A DNA stretch of 64,000 nucleotides from Halichondria panicea (taxonomy: Eukaryota; Porifera; Demospongiae; Suberitida; Halichondriidae): the NCBI RefSeq assembly GCF_963675165.1, contig NC_087379.1, positions 3,352,201 through 3,416,200 of the forward strand, written 5' to 3'. The notes under the pieces are model-generated. The model did no database searches. It worked only from the letters and a program-made list of their open reading frames with translations, and was not told the origin of the DNA. The translations under genes were made by a program, and so were the position numbers. Positions 38,301-50,300 of this stretch are shown one piece after another (the first letter of the stretch is position 1; every line of letters starts with the position of its first letter).

Positions 38301-41300
38301 AGTTGTAGTAAAGCTAGACTGCAAAGGGGGGATCCGTGGCACCCTAGGATCTCCCCCTGGATCCGCTACTGCTCATTCACAGTACAAGGAATTCAATTAG
38401 TTTTCACAAGCCATTATTGGAGTCCCATTTTGGTGGCTGTGTGGGCGTTTTTACCATGTAAAATTGATGATCTTTACAAGGTCAATTATATATGTATATC
38501 AGGAGTGCATGCATGCACTCCTGTATAATTATATAAGGCCACAACAAGAGGTAGTTCTGTTTCTGGTCCATCCGCTGCTCAATATTTCACTGGGCTGTTT
38601 TTTCAGCAACACACCTAATGCACATGCGCAAATCACACCCACTCACTTTGGGTTGAGTGGGTGTTGCACCTACAACACTTCAATATTCAGTAAGTTAGTG
38701 TTTGTATCTTGTATTATTATCTTGTATTTTGCAACGAAAGATGTTATTATGCTAACACAATAATTATGTGGTATCATTTTGCTTTTTTACTTTGATACAG
38801 AGCACGTACAATGGCTCAAGCTAGTGCATGCAATGACAGCTAGTATAATTGTAGGTGTTTGATATAGAGACAATTCTCGGTTCAATGTCTAAAATACCTC
38901 TACCTGTATGTTATTTAGATGTTATTTTTGTGTTGTAAACCTTTTTTAAAGACAAACTGTGAAAAATAAAAGTGATGACACTGCAAATATGTGTGGCTCA
39001 GTTGCTGTTGTCCCTCCTGGCCTCACGTAATCAGGGAAGCAACCTGACCGGAAACAGAACTACCTCTTGTTGTGGCCTAGGCTACCAAAAGAAATTTGAA
39101 GCTTAATTGCTCTATTGAACGCATTAAGTCTGAAGTCCTAGAAAGAAACTACACCACCCCAGATATATCCCACTATACAGCACTCAACATAAAGTCAACA
39201 GAGTTCCTAAATATAAACAATGTACTTCAGTGAGCAAAACCTTTTCTTCTCTTGGTTGGTCATAAATATATTAAAGATCGAGTCAAGCTACTTTAGTAGA
39301 CAAACATACAAGCTACCACAACTCAGGTGTAGTTTTGATTCAGAACATCAAACTTAGTGCATTCATAAATAGAAGAGGAAGAGGGATTGGTAACGGAAAA
39401 CCCTCGTGTAACATCCGTTTTACCCGCGGTTCAATCGAGGCTGTGTCAACCAATGCACTTCATCGATCCTTGAGCAGCTGTAGCAGTCTACACAGACACA
39501 CACACACAAACACACTACCGTCATGCGCAAGCGAGGTATACGGTAGTGTGTTTGTGTGTGTGTGTGTCTGTCTGTGTATATAGACTGCGTGGTCTATCTG
39601 TGCATATAGACTGCGTGGTCCGGCTAGGCCATGCTGATGGCCTATTTCTACACACAGTGCATAATATACACAAGCATATAATTATGCTCAGTCTGTGCAA
39701 CTCACTCATATTTAAAGGTTTATACCTATTTTAGCAGTTACAGCCAGCACGCTTACACGTTTTAGCAATACAAGACTATAATTATACCACAACAAGAGTA
39801 GATAAGAGCAAGAGTGTTGAACTGCAATTTCCTGCTCCTGCGTCATCACTTGATAGTTATCAGTACTAATTTGTTATGTTAGCAACACTTCCCAGAAACC
39901 ACACACGCTGTGATTGCGTCATTAATTGAATAGTGACAACAATGCATGATGATGCATGTCAAGGCAAATGCGGTTCCACAATTACTACAGCAGTTCAACA
40001 CTCTTACTCTTATCTACTCTTGACCACAAGCATATAATTATGCTCAGTCTGTGCAACTCACTCATATTTAAAGTATTTTAGCAGTTATAGCCAGCACGCT
40101 TACACGTTTTAGCAATACAAGACTATAAATAGCAGCTGTTCGCCTAAAACTTTACTGGAATGTCCCTTTTTACTGGGTGTGGTCAATCATTAGCAAGTAC
40201 TACACTAGCCTTGATTCCAGGCTGCGAAGAGAAAGGCGGCCTGGTATACCTTGTATGCGCATGCGCGAAATAATTGACAACAATTTCATCATAAAAATTG
40301 TAAAAAAACGGACAAAGTTACAAAAGGGAAGAATACGTATGACAATGTGACCACAATGGAAGCTTTCAGAGACACTAATCAAAGTAGAATAATTATGCTG
40401 CAGCAGTGTTGCTTCTTCTAGCTCTGTTTATCAAAGAGACAGTTCAAGAAAGCCTCCCAGACAGCTACAGCTGCCAGCTAGAAGAGTGGTGGACTCTTTA
40501 ATACATCAGTAGATCTTGAGTGAATAACTTCCTGAGTGTCGAGTTTAAGCTTATTAAAAGCTTTCAGGAGTAATCATTATCTTCAGCAATGACTTCTTGT
40601 CGAACATAAAGGCAAGATTTAGTAGCAGAAGACTTGCCTGGTCCCATATTACCACAGCCTCATCATATTACCCCCCTTTTTCGGGGGTAATGTACACGCA
40701 TGCGCATACAAGGTATACCAGGCCGCCTTTCTCTTCGCGGCCTGGAATCGAGGCTAGTACTACACGTGGCTCACAGCATGGGCGTGTCATAAATTGCTGA
40801 AAAAGATTATGTCTCGAGAAAACACAACTTTCTTATTTTGAGCGAGCTACCCGGCAAAATAGTCTTGTTTATAGGGCGTAACGCGGATAGTTTTCGAGGT
40901 TTTCCAGCAGATTCAATGTAAAATGATCACGTGAACTGCTTCCGTTACCAATCCCTCTTACTCTTCTATCGATGGTGCATTTAATAGAGCATGCTTCAAA
41001 TTTTTTTGACATCCTTATATTAGAACAAATTGCTGATATGAACTTGGTGACCTTGTAAAGATAATCAATTTTACATGGCAGGGATACTATATAGCGGGTA
41101 ATTTTCGTGGGCAAGCTGACTTCCATGAAATTTTAACGTAGGCGTGGCTTACCAGAACGTAGGAATGCAGGCAGGCAATGAGACTAAACGAAACGTTTAC
41201 TTACGAAAACCACTGTTTCTCGAGTTGAACGAAATGTTTACCCCATGAAAATTACCTGCTATACGGTAGTAAAAACGCCCACGCAGTCACCAGATAAGCA

Positions 41301-44300
41301 AAACTAATTACTGTGTCAGCACATTCCATAGCTTATTGTGAAAAGGACTAATATCTATGCGTGGCATTGCGTTCCACAGACGCACTCCTCAATGGTAAAA
41401 GTGTCGTGCCTTGTTACATCTGGTATAATTGGTCTGTGGTTACTGCCTAGTCTAGAGGATCTAGTGACGAAACAAACGTGGTCGAGGATATTAAAGTTAT
41501 GTTAATTGTGGTTGCTTGAGGTTTTTAACTAGGAACAGTAAATCGGCATTAGGGGTAGCATATACCAAGGGTAGTACGTTAGCCTCGGTTCATAACAGTC
41601 AGAGTAATCCCGTATTTGGTATGCAGCTTATGTAGCTTTGACACCTCAGCACCTGCGGTGCTTCATTTTGGGTATAAGCACTGTGGGAAATCTAGTCAGC
41701 AAGGGACGTCTAACACTCAGAGCTGAGGCTGCAAGTTATAAGTGGGACCCCATATATATTGCTGGAAGGGCCTTAAAGCGCTTTAGAAAATGCTTGTCAC
41801 AAATGGTGCAATCTGATTGGTTACTGAGAGGTCCTTTATTTCACTTAGAGACCTCAGCAGAGGTCTTCTACAGAGGTCCATTATATAAGTCATAGTATAA
41901 CGATGATGCAGTGCATCATTAAAAATAATTTTTTTTTAAGTATTTGTGTTTTGCGGTGCAGCTTTGCAGCTTTTATCTCACTCTTGCAGCTACCAATAGC
42001 TATAGTGCTAGTGCAGAGCTAACTACTAACGGTAGAAAAGCAACTTTCTATTAGCAGTTTTTGCTATGCATGATTCTCAAGAGACGGAAATGGCCTTCAA
42101 TGTGAGTTTTTTTATGTAGACTTAGCCAGAGCGAAGCTTTAACGTTGCTTGAGACTTGTAGAAACTATTGGTTGCAAAGTCTCTCTGTGTTAATATAGCT
42201 TAGCTTGCTTAGTACTATTCTAAATCAGTTATAGGCCTCATCCAACGGTCACTATAATTATGGGATTATGATACCCTCACAGGCCCTTAGTAGCGCCCTC
42301 ACTGCGCTCGGGGGCGCTACAGCCTTGGGGTCTCATAATCCCATAGAGACCTTGGATTCAGTCTATAACTATTATATAGTGAAATAGGGGCGCGGGAGGG
42401 CCCATATCGCTAGCATTTTAGGCCCAGAAATCGGTCCATAATTTCGCTTCTACGGTACTAGTATGACATCTGGACATTTTCCAGAACGCAAAATTAATGT
42501 TGACTCGTTATTAAACGAAAAAATCCTAATACGTAGTCAGTGTTCTTTAATTTAAGTTTCGTTCGTTAGTACAGTGTAATTCTGTAGCCTACTTAAGGGT
42601 CTTTAAAGCTCAGGTCTTTCTCAATCAATTTTTACGTGTGTCCTTTATAAATATACTTCAAAACCGATAAGGTACGCATGGTAGTTGGGCGAAGTTCAAC
42701 TAAAGCAATATGCACTTGTGCATGAACTCCGCCCTACTATTAAGTAGTGACTAACCTATCATCATAGCAGCACTGCTGAGCCAAGTTCAAACTTATTGCT
42801 CCTGAGGATGTATACTGAATTGTAGAAGAAACATAGCAGTTGTGATTATTGTTCGTTTGACCCTGAAACCGTGCATCCATTTTTACTTTCATTACACTTG
42901 GTGGACATATGTAGCCTTCTTGAACAAGTAAATTGAAATAAAAAACTTTGTCTTTTCCACCCAAATGCTCAATAAAATTGTTTCGAACACCTTGAACAAA
43001 ATTACGGCAACCCTCACGTGCAAGATTGTACATTTCTTCATTATTTGGCGATGTTATATTTGTAGGGTCCATTTGTCCATCACTCTGTCTCTTTCTAGTC
43101 TCGAGAGGACAAGATACAGCGTTGCCAACAGTTTCCAAACCAGAGTCTGGATGAGTGTAAAAGTTTCCTCTATTATAGTACCCAACAACTGCTGGTCTAT
43201 TGCTTCCAGGTGGTGTAGTCCATTGAATGCCACCACAAATGTATGAAAATATGATGTACGTGCTGTATCCATCACTGATCACAATAGTTTGATAATTATT
43301 AACCTGCACAGAAGGTACAGTACAAGCATGTAGGTACATTTCATAACAACACACTTAATAAAACTGCAATAGGAATTGGCACCCTAAAAAAGAGCTGTCA
43401 TTCACGTACACATTGTCTACTATGCAAAGTGGATATGATCCAACTGAGTGCATTTTACGTAGCTCTTGCATTCTTGGGCGTTTATCTCTCTTGTATTATA
43501 ATTATAAATATTATCTCCTGTTAATAATTATGAGTCGTGTTAGTTTAACAAACACTATGATTGCTACATCCAGACAGAAGTAAAAAACAAATGGAAGTGC
43601 ATGCAGTAAAGTTTGTAAGATTCTGGCTCATTGCTTTTTGTAAGACTATGCTACTCATGCACTTCACAGTTTCACGGGGTATTTTTACTCCTAGGAGTGC
43701 TATAATCGTTTGGGAAAGCTAGTGTTCTCTGTAAGTTTTCGTATATCTCTTCACGCACACACACTTTTCCTGCAAACATAATGATGCGTGTACAACCTCC
43801 TGCCGGGCAACTAAAAAACAATATGAAGTCTAGGTGAGGCTCTAGATCTATAAGACGATTATTCCCTCTTTCTTTATAATCTCCAGTATAGCCTAGATGG
43901 GTGTGGCCTCTTCTAGAGGAGGGGCCACGCCTATTGATGTGTGACAACAACTGGAGAAAAGGTGAACTATCGTCTTAAGGTTATGGGCAACAGTTGCACC
44001 TACGCATACACATTTTGCTATGAATATCATTATAAAACCTGCAAAACCCACAAAGACACTCACACGATGGTGCACGTGGTCCAATAGTTCTGTGTCAGTT
44101 TAAGCAGCACTGACAGCTAGCCTCGATCCCAGGCCGCACTGAATATGGGCCTGGTATTGATTGAATGTTTGTGCATGCACCACATAATCCCCAGAAACTG
44201 GGACTTTGGATAACATCGTATAATTATGCTCAGTAAAACAATAACGTTACAACGAACGAAAGTGGATTGAAGGAAGTAGGGAGTGCATGAGGAACAGAGT

Positions 44301-47300
44301 TAACATGTGCTTAGAGGAACTGACAGAACTATATAAGATCAAGAGGCAAGGCTAGGCTACTGGTCGTCTCTCTAGATCTAGTGTTGCCTCGAGTGTTGCC
44401 ACGGCCACTATTGTAGTAGTTGGGAGGATCTAGCTGAGCGTGGGTAGTAAAAAGGATTTAATTAAAAAAAGGTCATAATTAACAGAAAGGTTAAGTGGTA
44501 GTGTGACTGGTGTCCGACCTCCTGCATATACCTTGCTCTGACATATTGAGTTTCTAGGCTATTCCTGAGCTGAGGCCAGACTCCTCCTTAGGGGAGATAG
44601 AGATGTTCTATAAGTTGATGTACGCCGGAATTTAAGTTAGTCATTATTAATTTTACTGATTCACTCCGTATCCTAGGTGATTTCCAATGAATATGAGCCA
44701 TATTTTACTTCCCCCAGGGAAAGTATGGAATATGGCTCATATTTTTACTTCCTACAAGCACTATTCAACTTTTGAATCATCTTGACAATTTGTACACAGT
44801 AAAATAGCAATACAGCATGCACAAAGTTTTTGTGGACTGTGTTTTGTGCTATTGTCATATTGACCTGAGCTAGATCTAGCTAGATCTAGCAGTCTAAGCT
44901 ACTTATTATGCACCTATCAATGTCAGTCCCCACTACCCCCCCGGCGGGACATAGTGGGACATATAGTGGAGTTTTGTTGGGGTTTTGATTCAGCAAGTAA
45001 CCCCGAGGTGCGGGATTGGGTGGGGAATTTGACTTCCTCAATATACAAACTTATAGCAGTAATATCCGGAAAAGTATAGCACATGCACGCGTGTAGTCAA
45101 ATCCCGGGGTTGTTAAGTGGGGGTATGGGAGGAGAAGTGGGGATTTGATTTCAACAAGGCCCCCTGGGGTGGGGCAATTGATATTGATGTAAATCAAATC
45201 CCCACTAAACCCCGACATAGCCCGCATGGGGGGTAGTGGGGACTGAAATTGATGGGTGCATTACATGTTCATGAGGCTTGAAACACTGCAGTTCAATCCT
45301 TGCTCTGTATTTCTAGTCAAGGCTGTGGCTCAGAGGTAGAGGAGTACAGTGCATGCAGTGTTGGTAGACTTGTGCAATGCAAATTGAAAACGGCAGCTGC
45401 TGATATTGGTGGGCATGCAGGTATGGTCAAAGTTTATGGCTTCCAGTAGAACCTAGCTGCTTGGAGAAGTACATGAGTAGCTAGCCTCCTTCACAAGGCC
45501 TCAAAAAGGAGGCCTGCTACTGACTGCTTGCACATGCGCCAAAATTTTCCCGTAATGTTTCTCATTAAACTGAATTTTTACCCGAATTATATCCTAAATA
45601 ACATATATACAGACAAAGAATACTCTTCATAAAGTCAGACACAGAGCTATATAGCTAGCTAGCTAGAGACAGAGCTGTATTGGTTACAGCAGCAATTTCT
45701 TTCTGATAGAGTCGACTTTCACCAAGGCTAGTGTCAGATGGGCGTGGCCTATCCATATAGGCTATTGTCAGCCTTCCATCCGTTCAGAAGATTGTTATCC
45801 ACACTGTTGCAGGCTGTGAGTCCTTTGTTAACATAGTAGGCTAAGGGTAGCTATTAGAATGCTATCACACGGGCTAGAAACCTTCACAATCACACTTATA
45901 TCTACTTTCTTCAATCCACTTCCGTTCGTTGTGACGTCATTGTTTTACTGAGCAAATACAATGGTATCCGAATTACCCACTTTCTGGGTAATAGGTGGCG
46001 CATGCGCAAACAGTCGATACCAGGCCCTCTCTTCGAGGAAGAGCGGCCTGGGATCGAGGCTAATGAGTAGCTAGCTCTCATACTTGACAGCTGTAACTGT
46101 TCTAACTGCATATTCTGAGGCACAAAAGTGGCTGTGAGAGCAAGCTTGACTGTCTCCATTGATGTTCGAATCACTGTTTTGCTGTTTTTGCAGTAGTTGT
46201 TGACTGGTTGCCTAGTAATTATGGTTTATAACCAACCTCAGCCTCGGGCTACGCCCTTGGCATTGGTTGGTTATAAGCCATAATTACTAGTCAACCAGTC
46301 AATAACTATAACTTGCCTACTGGCAAAGTTTTAAAACGACAAAGGTCAAGTACGTACTACCAACCTCCTCCGTGAGGTGGAATCATGTGACAGTTTATTG
46401 TGAATCTGATTGGAGATGTCAATTTTTGACATCTGAGCCAACTCTAAATTGCCATACCCTCTCCCTGGCACATGTCAGATCACGTGCAAGGGTATATTAG
46501 TGGGTCAATATTTCAATGAGGGTGCTTTCTAATGAGGGTGTCTCTTTTCTACCAGGAGACTAGGGTGCTTGCTAATATAACGAGTGTTGCAAGCGTGCGC
46601 TTGCTAATGCCTCTCGCCATGTTTTTGCTTTCGCTCAAAAGTATTAGGTGTTATAGAAGAGGTAAATAATTTGCAATGTGCTTATTGTTTCACAAGAAAG
46701 AGGTGTACGTCCACAATTAATAGTGTATACTGTGAGTTTGTCAAAGGCACGGGGTAAGAGAGAAGAAAAGAAAAGAAAGAAGAGAGAACAGACAGTAGTA
46801 TAGCACAAACAATATAGTATATAAACGAGCAGAAAGTGTGTATCTATCTATATTAATACTGAAAAGAAAAGACTTGTGTACATGTATCTATTGTTACCAG
46901 ACTTGTGTACATGAATCTATTGTTATCTAGTCCATATGGTGTCATTTGTTTTGTGGCTTACCGCTATACCAGGACCTCAAGATCAGAAAAAGAAGTAAGT
47001 TGATTCTGCCACTGGATTCTCTAACATGTGGGGAGGAGCGCGCATGCGCATTGCATCCACAGGAATAATTAAAGGGTGTGTCCAAAGATATCAAGTTCAC
47101 AATGGTTACTATAGCTAGCTGCTTTAACCATAGATAAAAGGATAGGAAACGGATCACGTGATCCCATAAGCTGCATATAAAATACATACACTGAGCTAAG
47201 ATACAGCTGTGTTTCGCTCCCAAACCCCCAGGAAAACTACTTCTATGGCTGTTTTGAAAAATTCAGACCTTTCCAAGTCTCCCTACCACTTCAATTTAAT

Positions 47301-50300
47301 GTCCCTTTATACTAGGTATAATTTGGAAATAACAAACTTTTTTGGGATTGCTAAGAAGTAGCTAGAGGTACAGAAACATTGCTTTCACTACTTAGGATGT
47401 TTCTTGTACCAATAACACCTATAATACAGCTAGAAAAACCTATATAAGTAGTGTACTGTGTGTCATATAGCCTCAAGTATTAAACAGAAGTAAAAGTTTA
47501 GCAGCAGGGTTCTCACACTGACAGTAAGACAATCATTTGTCTCTTTTTTGTGTTTTTGGCCATTTTTTTCCACGTACAGTAGGCGGCCTCGAATGAATCC
47601 CGGGGGAAACGCGGATAGTTTTCGAGGCGCTAAGTGTTTCCTATCCATTTGTCTCTTTTATCTATGCTTTAACAGATCTTTTCTGACTCTTGTAGCTAAC
47701 AAAAAGCTAGCGCTTTAGTGCAAGGCTAACTCGTATGTTGAATAGAAAGTTTGTGGGAACAGATGATGCTATGAAAGATTCTGAAGAGACTGCAACAGCC
47801 TTCAATGTGAGTCAAACTAGCCATAACTCGAGAAAGAAGCTTTAGTTTGCTAATCCACGAATCAAAATCCAAGAGAACGTGGCTAGAAGCCTATAGAAGC
47901 CAGTGGCGTAGGAAGCACGGGTGCTCAGGGTGCTGGAGCACCCCCTTATCTCAAGCTACCTTACCTACTTGTTCCATGAAGTTCAGAACAGCTAGCTAGC
48001 TTGATATAGCAGCTAGCTAGCTAGAAGTTAATTAAGTCGAGCTAGTAGCTAGCTATACTACATTTAGCATAGTTACGTACACAGTACAAAGGTCAGCTAG
48101 ATGAACCACATCGTAGATATCTCTTATAAAGAGCAAGCACATTGCGAATCTGCAACAAGCAAGTCTCCTCTCATTTTTGACATCAATGGTAAGTTTACAT
48201 GAACAGCTACTAAAGAGGGTAGCTAGACTATAGATCAAGTGTAATTGGATCCTAAAATAGACATGCTGTCTAACTGCCAAACGTTCGTTTTCCTCACTGC
48301 GAAGATTGAAACATTCCTCCAAAGTACAATGACACAATGCAATCTTTTTTTAGTGGTATATTCATACCCACTTAACAGATTTTAGTATATAGCTATAGCA
48401 GAACAATTAATCCAGGTAAACTCACGTAGAATAAATTTTGATACTGATAATTTTATACCAAATTTGCTCAGAATTAATCTCCGGGAATGTAGAATACCAA
48501 AATTTCCCGGACCCCCAGATTTGTAAAGCACCCCTTTACAAAAACATCTTCCTACTCCTCTGGAAGCTGTTAGTTTTCAGCGCATTGCAACCGTTGAGCA
48601 GTTACAGTTGGAACAGACACACACACACACACACAGTAAGCTTTACCGTATCCCTCGTGCGGCTACGCCTCGAGGCATAATGAGGATGCATATTCTGCCA
48701 ATGAGGGTGATCATTGTTGATCTTCTTATGAAGGTGTGTTTTAATATACTTTGAGGCTGGGCTGATCTATGATGAGGGTGCTTGCTAATCATACGAGCTC
48801 TTTTCTTTGAGCCAGTGACTCTGAGTGTGTACCATAATCTAAAAAAAGCTGAGAAAGTCCCTTGCTGCGAGAGTATACTATGATGTAAATAAACACATAG
48901 GGGGGAGTCCCTTGCTTGCAATAATACTACACCACGCATGTAATGTGCGTACAGGAGTCCCTGCTTGCATGTTCCCTATAGACCTCAAACAATGTGCGAT
49001 TGGCCGGGGAAAACACCAAAAAGCTAGCTTAGCTACACCATAGATAGATAGAGAGGGGTTGGAAACGAAAGTACCCTTGAAGTACCATCCGTGTATCTCT
49101 GCGGTTTAATTGAGGCTTACTTTTTAACACGAGGGCTAAACATGAATAATTCCTGAGAATTGTTTTGCTCTCTGTAAGAAGTTCACGAGCAGCTCTGCTG
49201 CTAAACACCAACTTTCATCTCATACATTTGGGACAGAGGACACTATTATTTTAGTCTAACTCAGGATATCCTTGTGTTTTCATCAAGAAAGAAAATGATA
49301 GAACGACCATTGTGGCAGTATATGTCGACGACCTAGTTATTCTAACGAAGACTCCAGAAGAAATGCAGCATACAAAGGATATGTTTGCCAACCAGTTTAA
49401 GATGAAAGATCTTGGAAAACTACACTTTGTCTCGGGATTAGTGTCGAACAGGATGAGAAAAATAGTCGAATGTGCATCTATCAAAAGCAATACATAACTT
49501 CAATGCTATTGCGGACTATCCGAAGCTAATCCAGTGGCAACACCAATGGACTCCAATGTTGTACTTGTTAAAGACGAGGCAAAAGCAATCAGGTCGATCA
49601 AGTCCAGCATGGTTAGAAGTTTGTTGTATGCAACCACAGCAACAAGACCTGACATCGCCTTTGCCGTTGGAAGGGTATCAAAATTCAGTTCAGCACCAAC
49701 CACAGCACACCTCACTGCAGTCAAGAGGATCTTCCGTTATTTGAAAGGCACCATGCATCTCGGATTGTGCTATGAGAAGACAGCGAATGTAGACTTGATT
49801 GGCTACTCAGATGCTGACTGGGCAGGAGATCATGATGATAGACACTCCACAAGTGGTCATGTATTCTTGATGGCAAATGGAGCAGTCTGTTGGAGTAGCA
49901 GAAAGCAATCACTCGTGCATGGCTTTATCGACTTCAGAAGCGAAGTATGTGGCATGCACTCAGCCTTGCAACTCAAGAAGCGATATGGCTGAGAAGATTG
50001 ATGACTAACATCTCTGCGAATCTGCAGAAGAACTTACCAATCTGTTTGAAGACAACCAAGGAACAATTGCTATGGCAAAGAACCCGGTGTCTCATCCTTG
50101 CACCAAACATATTGATATCAAGTACCACTATGTACGTGAACAGGAGTGCATGCACTCCTGACGTGAAGCACTACAGGACAAAGAAATCCAAGTGACTTAT
50201 TGCCCAACTGAAAATATGCTAGCTGATTTGTTAACCAAGTCACTTTCTCGAGTACGTCATGAAATACTTCGAAAACAAATTTTAATTGTGGAACTTCCTT

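Larger units (their letters stand above)
31809..42755. other. Intron 7 (10.9 kb): Ngaro-like element and MITEs
   Basis: The Ngaro/PAT-like retrotransposon (32381-37666) sits inside a copy of an older repeat family. Then follow hAT-type end fragments (38030-38370), a CAGGAGTGCATGCATGCACT palindrome near 38503, a CA/TG hairpin (39480-39600), a MULE-like MITE (40206-40756), a MITE of about 190 bp with TAGCGGGTAATTTTCGTGG ends (41090-41277), and a hairpin at 42257-42345. At 37800-40200 and 41300-42250 I see only repeat fragments and no genes. Confidence 0.6.
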
